This document shows positions 35,324-43,300 of a stretch of 64,000 nt of DNA, one piece after another. Under the pieces are notes generated by a model that saw only the letters and a list, made by a program, of their open reading frames with translations, was not told where the DNA came from and ran no database searches. Each line of letters begins with the position of its first letter. Position 1 is the first letter of the stretch. Source of the DNA: Bacteroidota bacterium. GTDB lineage: Bacteria; Bacteroidota; Bacteroidia; Bacteroidales; Cfx3-03. The stretch is from contig JACAUB010000001.1 of NCBI GenBank assembly GCA_013390605.1, positions 4,799,141 through 4,863,140 of the forward strand, read 5' to 3'. A program made the position numbers and the translations under genes.

Positions 35324-37663
35324 TTAATTTTTTGCAGGTACAGACGACATATTAAAAATTAAAAGACCACCCTGCATGATTTCGTCATGTGTAATGTATA
35401 AACGGTTTAGCTTTTTGCCATTTAATATTATACTACTCACATATACATTTTGGGCAGATTGCTTTTTAACATCAATGGTAAATTCTTTTCCATTTTCTAA
35501 TCTCAGAACTGCGTGGTCTACAGACGGGCTTCCGATAGCATACTGGTCTGATGATGGAGCTATTGGGTAAAAACCTAGAGAGCTCAACATATACCAGGCA
35601 CTCATCTGTCCACAATCATCGTTTCCGCCTAATCCATCAGCACCATTGTGATATTGTTTTTTCAAGATCATGCGCACTGTTTTCTGGGTTTTCCATGGTT
35701 GGGAGGTCCAGTTATAAAGGTAGACTACATGATGTGACGGTTCATTGCCATGAACATAATTTCCAATAATTCCCTCTCTCGTGATGTCTTCAGTATGTGC
35801 AAAAAATTCATCGGGTAGATTCATCGTAAATAAAGAATCCAAATGTGGTATGAATTTTTTATCTCCACCCATTAATTTTATTAATGCAACAGGATCATGG
35901 GGTACATAGAGACTATAATTCCATGCATTACCTTCTATAAATCCCTGTCCATCTGTTTCAAGTACATCAAAGTTTTTTCGGAATGTCCCATCACTCAATC
36001 GTGGCCGCATAAAACCTATGCTAGGATCAAATACGTTTTTCCAATTACCCGAACGCTTAATATATTTATTATAATCATCCAAACGTCCAAGTTTTTTTGC
36101 TAATTGAGCAATACACCAATCATCATATGCATACTCAAGGGTAGTCGATACCGATGTTCCGTTCTTCTCTGAAGGAATATACCCTTTGTCCATATAATCT
36201 CCAATGCCTTCAAAACTACGATGAGTGGCTGTAGCAATACATGCGTCTAATGCTTTGTTGGCATCACCGGTGAAAACGCCTTTAATAATGGCATCTACAA
36301 TTACAGACACACTGTGGTACCCACTCATGCACCAATTGTCATTTGCAGAATTTGACCACACAGGAAGCATGTGTAATGCACTTTGATCGTAATGTGCCAA
36401 TATAGATTTTACCATATCATCATTCCGTTTAGGCTGAATGATATTAAATAAAGGATGTAGAGCCCTGTGCGTATCCCATAATGAAAACGTTGTATAATTG
36501 GTGAAATCTGCCTTATGTATATTCTGATCTAGTCCACGATATTCATGATTCACATCCATATAAACTGTTGGATTTATAAAAGCATGATACATAGCCGTAT
36601 AAAAATTGATCATATCTTCACGACTATTCATCGTTACAGATATTTTATTCAATTCATTATTCCACAACTGCTGACCTTGTTTTTTTACTAAATCAAAATC
36701 CCATGCGGGAATTTCGTCCTGCATATTTTGTAAAGCATTGGTTGTACTTACGGGTGAGATGGCGAATTTGATTTTTATCTTTTCTCCTTCAGCAGTAGCG
36801 AAATCAAAATACATTCTTAATTGCTTTGCTGCTAAATCGGGAAAGTTTTTGGTTCTATCGAACTTGCCCCAAAACCCTTTGTAAACTTCTTTTTTAGAAT
36901 AGTCCTTCGCACCATATGATTTGAAGGGTTTTGAAAAAGACATCGCAAAATAAACGGTACGTGTTTTTGCCCATCCATTTGTTTGTCGATAACCCGTAAT
37001 AAGAGAATCATTTATAATCCGGACATAAGTCCACACATTCTTTGCCTCGTAATTATAAATGCCATGCATAAGATCGAGGATAATATGTGCCTGATCTGAC
37101 TTCGGAAATGTATATTGATGCATTCCAACACGTGTAGTGGTGGTTAGTTCAGCAAGAATATTATTGTCTTCTAATTTTACTTTATAATAATTAGGTTCAG
37201 CTATTTCGGTAATATGCGAAAACCTTGAACGGTATCCGTTTTCAGGATGATCTGCTGTGCCTGGATTGAGTTTCAGCTTCCCAACTGTAGGCATGATAAG
37301 AAAATCGCCTAAATCAGAATGTCCTGTACCACTAAAATGCGTATGACTAAACCCTACAATTGTAGGATCATCATATTGATATCCTGCACAATATCTGTAC
37401 ACACTTGGGTTGTATTTACCATCCAATTCATAAGGTATTGTATCCGTATCTGGACTTAACTGTACGGAACCAAACGGAACTGTTGCTCCTGGAAATGTAT
37501 GCCCCATTTTTTGAGTGCCAATTATCGGATTTACATATTGTAATAAGTCGTTCCTGGTCTGTGCAGATACAATAGAACCATAGAATAAAAACAGTGAAAC
37601 AATAACAAAGGTGGTTTTGAATTTCCTGTTATTAAAATGAACCAAATGAATAATTTTATGCAT
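35324..37663 (-). CDS. GH92 family alpha-mannosidase-like glycoside hydrolase
   Basis: 779 residues. A signal peptide covers about residues 1-36 (ending SIVSAQT). The N-terminal beta-sandwich starts with LLQYVNPIIGTQKMGHTFPG and has FSHTHFSGTGHSDLGDF. The (alpha/alpha)6 domain carries the GH92 phrases FSLWDTHRALHPL, GNEPSHHVVYLYNW and GGNDDCGQMSAWYMLSSLGF, where the acidic residues act as general acid and base. Family members are calcium-dependent exo-alpha-mannosidases; the exact linkage cannot be told. It is the last gene of the PUL, 334 bases after the GH29 gene, and ends at the miaB-side terminator. Confidence 0.92.
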   Translation of the reverse strand: MHKIIHLVHFNNRKFKTTFVIVSLFLFYGSIVSAQTRNDLLQYVNPIIGTQKMGHTFPGATVPFGSVQLSPDTDTIPYELDGKYNPSVYRYCAGYQYDDPTIVGFSHTHFSGTGHSDLGDFLIMPTVGKLKLNPGTADHPENGYRSRFSHITEIAEPNYYKVKLEDNNILAELTTTTRVGMHQYTFPKSDQAHIILDLMHGIYNYEAKNVWTYVRIINDSLITGYRQTNGWAKTRTVYFAMSFSKPFKSYGAKDYSKKEVYKGFWGKFDRTKNFPDLAAKQLRMYFDFATAEGEKIKIKFAISPVSTTNALQNMQDEIPAWDFDLVKKQGQQLWNNELNKISVTMNSREDMINFYTAMYHAFINPTVYMDVNHEYRGLDQNIHKADFTNYTTFSLWDTHRALHPLFNIIQPKRNDDMVKSILAHYDQSALHMLPVWSNSANDNWCMSGYHSVSVIVDAIIKGVFTGDANKALDACIATATHRSFEGIGDYMDKGYIPSEKNGTSVSTTLEYAYDDWCIAQLAKKLGRLDDYNKYIKRSGNWKNVFDPSIGFMRPRLSDGTFRKNFDVLETDGQGFIEGNAWNYSLYVPHDPVALIKLMGGDKKFIPHLDSLFTMNLPDEFFAHTEDITREGIIGNYVHGNEPSHHVVYLYNWTSQPWKTQKTVRMILKKQYHNGADGLGGNDDCGQMSAWYMLSSLGFYPIAPSSDQYAIGSPSVDHAVLRLENGKEFTIDVKKQSAQNVYVSSIILNGKKLNRLYITHDEIMQGGLLIFNMSSVPAKN

Positions 37664-37997
37664 ATTTTTTTATTTTTGAGTTCTGTTTTTGAGTTTTGAT
37701 TAAAAACAAGATTACCTGATTTATCGTAAAATGTAGTTCGTTTAATTTTTTTATTTGAGTACCATATACTATCTACTCCATTGGTAATCAATAATCTTTT
37801 TCCTGCCTCCACCTTGTTGTTTAAAGAATAGCGTCTCTTTTGAGACATATTAAAATAGTTAATGCCATAACTTTTCAAACAAAGAGAGTTCAGAATAAGA
37901 GAGTTAATATGTTATAGTTTTTCATTTTTTATTAAAAACTATGTTCTGCAAACATACCGGTTTTTGATTGTCGGGACACCATCATATCGTTATTTAT
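37664..37997 (-). other. Intergenic region with a possible ORF fragment and A/T hairpin
   Basis: Between the GH29 stop and the GH92 start there is a minus-strand frame from about 37878 that runs into the GH92 5' end in another frame. Its start-side part (KRRYSLNNKVEAGKRLL, VDSIWYSNKKIKRTTFYDK) reads like real protein and could be a remnant of a lost gene, but I recognise no family. A 9-bp A/T hairpin (37914-37922 with 37934-37942) lies downstream of GH29 and could weakly stop transcription. Confidence 0.35.
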
Positions 37998-39431
37998 TTA
38001 ATCAATCGCTCCACTTTGCATCTGTCCTTTTGTACTGGCTGTAGCCATTTTTGTTACTGTTCCGCTTACTTCAAGTTTTATAACGCTGGCAATAGCATCA
38101 GGAGCTGTTGATGGCAAACGGATACTTATGGAGTCAGCTATTCTCGTAGTTTTTAGTTTAACGCCGGTAGCCAACAATGTTGCCGAAATAACTTTATTTT
38201 TCAGACTCTGGATGATCAGTTTGCCATCTTTAGGCCAGTCGAAGACAGAAAGGTATAGAATCGTATTGTTTTTTACTTCTTTTTTGGTGCATTGGCCCCA
38301 GGTAAGTAAACCCAACGGACTGGCCTGCGTTCCATAAATAGATTCGCCGTTAATATCCATCCATCTGCCAATTTCTTTTAATCGTTGTACACAATCTTCA
38401 GGAAAGGCACCGTCTGGCTTTGGTCCAACATTAAGGAGATAGTTTCCGCCTCTTGAGGCAATCTTAATCAGCGTACGAATTAATGTTTCTGTAGACTTAG
38501 AATTGTTGTTTAATTTTTTGTAACCCCATGAGTTATTCATGGTCATACAGGTTTCCCAATTTTGTCCTTCAACGGTATTCTGATCGGGCACAGCCTGTTC
38601 AGGAGATTTAGTGTCTCCCGGAAAATCAGGATGTAGCCGGTCATTAGTAATAATATTGGGTTGAAGTGACAGCAGCTTTTTCAGTTTAGCTGCATCGTCA
38701 TAACTTTTCATTTGAGTTGCATAGTCCCACCAAAAGATTGAAACTTCACCATAATTTGATAATAGTTCCTTTACTTGTGGAACTGCTACCCGATCAATGT
38801 ATTGATCAAAAGTAGCAGTCTCCTGAACGGGATCCCAGTGTCCATCATGTTCTTTGGTGTAATTATCAATTTTTGTGGAATCAGGATTTGGCCAACCTTC
38901 CTTCATTAACCTTCTGGCTGCAGATCCTCCGGGATTAGTCCAATCAACGGCCTGTGAATAATAGAAACCTAACTTGATACCGTATTTTTTACAAGCTTTG
39001 GCTAAGGGCTTCAATAAATCTTTTCCATATATGGTTGCATTCACAACATTCCAGTCGCTAGCCTTCGTGTCGAATAGAGCAAAACCATCATGATGTTTTG
39101 CAGTGATGATGAGATATTTCATACCTGCGTCTTTAGCCATTTTTACCCAAACATCGGGATTATAATTGACCGGATTGAAATATTTTGCTGTTTCTCGGTA
39201 TTCACTTACAGGAATTTTACAGCGGTTTAAAATCCATGCAGCATCTCCTCGTTCCTGTTGATGCCCATTGTAAACACCTCCGTACATGGCATAAATACCC
39301 CAATGGATAAACATGCCGAAACGTGCTTCATGCCACCAAGCAAGGCGTTCAGCATCTGATGGTTTTTGTTGTGCCTTTGTTATGTTGACAACCAGAAGCA
39401 CAATAATTAATAGGAGTGTTAGTCTCTTCAT
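37998..39431 (-). CDS. GH29 family alpha-L-fucosidase
   Basis: 477 residues from the ATG at 39429-39431. This ATG overlaps the stop of the upstream truncated GH28 gene in the form TAATG, so reinitiation is likely; the TTG-type start 42 bases upstream is unlikely. A signal peptide (LTLLLIIVLLVVNITKAQ) is followed by the GH29 barrel: WWHEARFGMFIHWGIYAMYG, KYLIITAKHHDGFALFDT and the nucleophile region EVSIFWWDYAT. A C-terminal beta-sandwich follows. The enzyme releases alpha-linked L-fucose with retention. Substrate linkage is unknown. Confidence 0.92.
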   Translation of the reverse strand: MKRLTLLLIIVLLVVNITKAQQKPSDAERLAWWHEARFGMFIHWGIYAMYGGVYNGHQQERGDAAWILNRCKIPVSEYRETAKYFNPVNYNPDVWVKMAKDAGMKYLIITAKHHDGFALFDTKASDWNVVNATIYGKDLLKPLAKACKKYGIKLGFYYSQAVDWTNPGGSAARRLMKEGWPNPDSTKIDNYTKEHDGHWDPVQETATFDQYIDRVAVPQVKELLSNYGEVSIFWWDYATQMKSYDDAAKLKKLLSLQPNIITNDRLHPDFPGDTKSPEQAVPDQNTVEGQNWETCMTMNNSWGYKKLNNNSKSTETLIRTLIKIASRGGNYLLNVGPKPDGAFPEDCVQRLKEIGRWMDINGESIYGTQASPLGLLTWGQCTKKEVKNNTILYLSVFDWPKDGKLIIQSLKNKVISATLLATGVKLKTTRIADSISIRLPSTAPDAIASVIKLEVSGTVTKMATASTKGQMQSGAID

Positions 39432-40183
39432 TATTGTTTCGCCTGAATTTTCTTGCCTTTGGGGGTAATACAATTTATGATAGAGATATTTTTTGAAGTG
39501 TTGTCTGACGTCAGTTCAGCTCCAGAAGTATCGAAGAATGAGTCCTTCAGTTTCAGACCATCACAACCCGATATCAGCATACCATCGCTATTGGTAACAG
39601 CGGTACTCTTTATGATTATTTTATGAATGTTGATATCTTTACATTTATTATAGGATTGGACTTTACCACAAGCATTCTGTATATTGACCTGTTCAATAAT
39701 TATGTTACTACAATCGTTCATGTAAATCAACATCGGACTAGCCTGATCTAAAGTTTCTTTGATATAGCCTTTTTGGATCTGAGTGTTAATGTTATCAAGG
39801 ATAGCTGCTCCTTGTCCTTCAATCACTCCTTTGCCAGTGATGCCAATATTTATTTGGTTGTCGGCAATAAAGAGGGCTTTTTTCCCATTTATACCAATGT
39901 AGTCATAAATAGAAGTTACACCAACCAGCACTGCACCTTCTTCGAGTTGGATGGTTACATTTGACTTGAGTTGAATGCTACCAGTGAGGTAACGACCTAC
40001 ATAAAACACAAGACGACCACCCCCATTTTCATTGATAAAGTCGACTGCCTTCTGAATAGAACGTGTATTAAGGGTGGTTCCGTCTGATTTTACACCAAAC
40101 ATTGAAGCTTTGTAATCTTTGGCTGCAAGAGCTAGGGTCCAAAACGAGAAAAGGGAAACAGCAAAAATTTTTATTTTAGTCAT
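39431..40183 (-). CDS. Truncated GH28-like protein, catalytic residues lost
   Basis: 250 residues, half the length of its two upstream paralogues (495 and 493). A signal peptide (IKIFAVSLFSFWTLALA) leads into a near copy of the 41785-43266 paralogue (AKDYKASMFGVKSDGTTLNT here, AKDYKASMFGIKSNGTTLNT there). It keeps the right-handed beta-helix turns but has lost the acidic pair: NNDGLD of the paralogue reads NSDGML and DATDDGICF reads DTSGAELTSD. The frame then ends after KGKKIQAKQ. It cannot be a normal polygalacturonase. The frame is otherwise intact and is coupled to GH29 by TAATG, so it is probably translated. It may be a binding protein, or a decaying duplicate kept for its polar role. Confidence 0.75.
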   Translation of the reverse strand: MTKIKIFAVSLFSFWTLALAAKDYKASMFGVKSDGTTLNTRSIQKAVDFINENGGGRLVFYVGRYLTGSIQLKSNVTIQLEEGAVLVGVTSIYDYIGINGKKALFIADNQINIGITGKGVIEGQGAAILDNINTQIQKGYIKETLDQASPMLIYMNDCSNIIIEQVNIQNACGKVQSYNKCKDINIHKIIIKSTAVTNSDGMLISGCDGLKLKDSFFDTSGAELTSDNTSKNISIINCITPKGKKIQAKQ

Positions 40184-40241
40184 TTTCTAATTTTTAAATT
40201 AATTTTTGAATAATTGATCTACATGAATATGCATCAATCAT

Positions 40242-41729
40242 CTACTTAAAAACTACGTTGTTGGATTTGTATTGAAACAGTTGTTGTTTGTCTTTACTTT
40301 CAGGCTCATTATATTTCATTCCTTTAAGCGAAATTCCTTTCACGTCGTCGATGACAATAGCAGGACGGTAGTCTTTCTTCAACGCAGTAAAGGTAACGTT
40401 CTCAAATTCGATACCTTCGGCATGACGAATATAGATTCCCCAGGCGGGTAACTCTTTAAACTGCGAAAACTCAGGATAGGCAGTGGCCATCTCGGGAATA
40501 CTGTCTAGTTCGGCATTAGTTAGGCCACGTTTGGCATAGAGAGGATTCCCGGCTCCGGGATAAACGATTTCAATGTTTTTCAGTTTCACGTTCTGGATCT
40601 TATACCCTGGTAGACCAATAATGCTGGCCGGCGAGATATTTCGGGGCAAGTCCTCGATCGGCCCTTCATAGTTATAGCCTGCATCGGGTTTAAAGAAAGG
40701 AACTTCGGCATATACATTTGAAATCATGATATCTTTCATCACAGGTTTTTTGCCCTTGCTCCAACGATCGCCAATTCGTAGAAAGATAACATTTCCGGTA
40801 TTGATGGAACGAACACCGTCTACAACGATGTTTTCTATCAAAGCACCATCAACAGCGGCAAAAGTAATGGCCGAACGATAGGTGTCATAAATGGTGAGAT
40901 TAGTCACCTTAAAGTTGCGAAACCCTCCACGAGATACGGTGCCGAATTTCAATCCGTTGGCACTTGAACGACCAACACAATTATCAACTATTACATTCTG
41001 ACAAATACTGTTCACATCGTGTGATTTGAAACAAATTACATCATCAGCTGCATCAAAGTATGAGTTTTTAATCACCACACTATCACAATCAACTACGTCA
41101 ATGCCATCATTGTTCCAGTACGATTTACTGTCCACATGAATGTTATCTACATAAAGGTTCTTACACTGGTCGTAAGTTTGATTCCAACTTGCCGGATCTT
41201 TTAAAGTGATATCAGTGATTTTAACATTTTTACACTCACGGAAGTAGATATTCTGTGGACGGTTAGTTTCATTTGGACGATCAAGCTTGAGCGGATCGAT
41301 GTATATACCATGATGAATGTAATTAACCATATTATTGGCGGTAATAAACCCCCGTCCATTAATTGTTCCATTACCGGTAATCCCTATGTTCACTTGATTA
41401 ATAGCGAAAATCATAGACATCCAGCCGATGCGTTTATCCTTTATGTAGTCGAAGGGATTAGTAGAACCTAATAATATAGCACCATTAGTCAAATGTAGCG
41501 TTACATTGGATTTTAAGTAAATGCTCCCAGTGACGTAGCTCCCAGGGTTGAATACGAGACGGCCACCACCGTTCTCATTTATGAAATCGATCGCCTTTTG
41601 GATAGAGCAGGTGTTTATCGTTATTCCGTCTGCTTTTACGCCAAAATCTGATACATTATAATCTTTTGCAGATAGATGTAGCGTAAATAGTATTAAAAAG
41701 GCTAATGAAAATAATTTTGCCTTGGCCAT
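40242..41729 (-). CDS. GH28 family polygalacturonase-like hydrolase (second copy)
   Basis: 495 residues from the ATG at 41727-41729, which removes the overlap with the upstream gene; longer frames exist but precede the signal peptide (KAKLFSLAFLILFTLHLSA). A pectate-lyase-like N-terminal cap (DYNVSDFGVKADGITINTCS) leads into the GH28 right-handed beta-helix. The catalytic acid motifs are kept: NNDGIDVVDCDS and DAADDVICFKSHD. The expected histidine loop reads SANGLKFGTVSRGG, as in the third copy. It is an exo- or endo-galacturonan hydrolase by family; specificity is unknown. It lies 55 bases after the previous GH28 and 58 bases before the truncated copy. Confidence 0.87.
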   Translation of the reverse strand: MAKAKLFSLAFLILFTLHLSAKDYNVSDFGVKADGITINTCSIQKAIDFINENGGGRLVFNPGSYVTGSIYLKSNVTLHLTNGAILLGSTNPFDYIKDKRIGWMSMIFAINQVNIGITGNGTINGRGFITANNMVNYIHHGIYIDPLKLDRPNETNRPQNIYFRECKNVKITDITLKDPASWNQTYDQCKNLYVDNIHVDSKSYWNNDGIDVVDCDSVVIKNSYFDAADDVICFKSHDVNSICQNVIVDNCVGRSSANGLKFGTVSRGGFRNFKVTNLTIYDTYRSAITFAAVDGALIENIVVDGVRSINTGNVIFLRIGDRWSKGKKPVMKDIMISNVYAEVPFFKPDAGYNYEGPIEDLPRNISPASIIGLPGYKIQNVKLKNIEIVYPGAGNPLYAKRGLTNAELDSIPEMATAYPEFSQFKELPAWGIYIRHAEGIEFENVTFTALKKDYRPAIVIDDVKGISLKGMKYNEPESKDKQQLFQYKSNNVVFK

Positions 41730-41784
41730 TTGTCTGTAGTTTATTGGTTGGATCGTTAATGATAATAATTCCGAAACATTCCTG

Positions 41785-43266
41785 TTATTTTTTGTTTTGT
41801 ACAATTCCTGTTGATTTATAAACGTGGAGTTGTTTTTTACTTCCCCCTGGTTCAATGTACTTCATACCCTTAAAAGAGAGATCTTTCACATCATCCAAGA
41901 CGATGGCAGGACGATAGTCTCTTGCTTTGGCAGTGAGTTTCACGTTTTCAAAGGTGATATTTTTAGCATGGCGGATATAAAATCCCCACGCGGGAAGCTC
42001 TTTGAACTGTGAGAATTCGGGATAAGCTGACGCCATCTCAGAAATGCTGTCCAGTTCGGCTGGTTTGAGACCACGATAAGCATAGTTGGGATTTCCTCCT
42101 CCGGGAAGAATAATCTTGATGTTGCGAAGTGTTACATTCGTAATGTCCTGACCAGGAAGTCCCACAATGCTGGAAGGTGAGATATTGCGGGGCAAATCCT
42201 CAATTGGCCCTTCATATTCATACCCGGCATCTGGTTTGCCATCAGAAACTTCGGCATAGACGTTCTGGATCGTTACATTATTTATGGATCCGTTACGGCC
42301 TTTGTTCCAACGGGCACCAATACGCAGGTACATCACGTTACCTGTGTTGTAAGCGTTCAGGCTATCCACTAAAATATTGTCTATCATGCCGCCATCGGGA
42401 GTAGCTATGGTGATGGCTGAACGAAAGGTGTCGTAAACCTTGTTGTTAATGATTTTGAAGTTCTTATAGCCACCTGAAGATACAGTTCCGAACTTGATGC
42501 CATTAGCACTCGAACGGACAACGCAGTTACGTACCTCAACATTTTCGCACATGCTTTTTGCATTGTGCGATTTAAAACAGATACCATCGTCTGTGGCATC
42601 GATGAACGAATTGGTAACTTTTACGTCTTTACAGTCGACAATATCTAAGCCATCGTTGTTCCAAAAAGCTTTGCTATCAACAGTAATCCTGTCGATCTTT
42701 AAATTTTGACATTGATCATATACCTGTACCCAATCAGCTGCATTTTTGATCATGATGCCTGTTATTTCAACGTTTTTACATTCGCGTAGGTAGATGCCAC
42801 GTGGGCGACGAGTTGCAGGACGATCATTTTTAAGTTCGTCTTTTATGATGCCATTGTGGATTTGGTCGATCAGATTATAGGCCACATCACGACCTTGCCC
42901 GTCAATGACCCCTTTGCCCGTAATACCTATGTTTTGCTCTTTTTCAGCATAAATTAAGGCAGTGTATGGATTGTTGATGTTATAATCGTAAATGTTTGTT
43001 GAACCTACCAATACGGCACCCTCATCCAATTGAATAGTTACGTTGGACTTGAGTTGAATCGTTCCGGTGAGATAACGCCCTACGTAGAACAGGAGTCGAC
43101 CTCCCCCATTTTCATTAATGTAGTTGATGGCTTTCTGTATAGAATTGGTATTAAGAGTTGTTCCGTTCGATTTGATTCCAAACATCGAAGCTTTATAGTC
43201 TTTCGCAGTGAGCTGTAGGAAACAGAGTAAAGCCAGTGATAAAAATATATATTTCAACTTGTTCAT
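41785..43266 (-). CDS. GH28 family polygalacturonase-like hydrolase (first copy)
   Basis: 493 residues. A signal peptide (YIFLSLALLCFLQLTA) is followed by the N-terminal cap (KDYKASMFGIKSNGTTLNTN) and a beta-helix with the GH28 acidic motifs NNDGLDIVDCKD and DATDDGICFKSHN. A SSANGIKFGTVSSGG loop and a conserved C-terminal part follow (YPEFSQFKELPAWGFYIRHA), shared nearly word for word with the next gene. This is the first gene of a tandem array of three GH28 paralogues made by duplication. It is expected to act on galacturonic acid in pectic glycans, in the periplasm or on the surface. It lies 34 bases downstream of GH106. Confidence 0.88.
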   Translation of the reverse strand: MNKLKYIFLSLALLCFLQLTAKDYKASMFGIKSNGTTLNTNSIQKAINYINENGGGRLLFYVGRYLTGTIQLKSNVTIQLDEGAVLVGSTNIYDYNINNPYTALIYAEKEQNIGITGKGVIDGQGRDVAYNLIDQIHNGIIKDELKNDRPATRRPRGIYLRECKNVEITGIMIKNAADWVQVYDQCQNLKIDRITVDSKAFWNNDGLDIVDCKDVKVTNSFIDATDDGICFKSHNAKSMCENVEVRNCVVRSSANGIKFGTVSSGGYKNFKIINNKVYDTFRSAITIATPDGGMIDNILVDSLNAYNTGNVMYLRIGARWNKGRNGSINNVTIQNVYAEVSDGKPDAGYEYEGPIEDLPRNISPSSIVGLPGQDITNVTLRNIKIILPGGGNPNYAYRGLKPAELDSISEMASAYPEFSQFKELPAWGFYIRHAKNITFENVKLTAKARDYRPAIVLDDVKDLSFKGMKYIEPGGSKKQLHVYKSTGIVQNKK

Positions 43267-43300
43267 ATTATCAATTTGATATTAATACGATGATTAGTGA

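Noticed and set aside
40242..41855. Longer start for the second GH28 that overlaps the previous gene
   Set aside because: The added 42 residues precede a proper signal peptide and overlap the previous gene by 71 bases; the ATG at 41729 gives a normal export signal and spacing.
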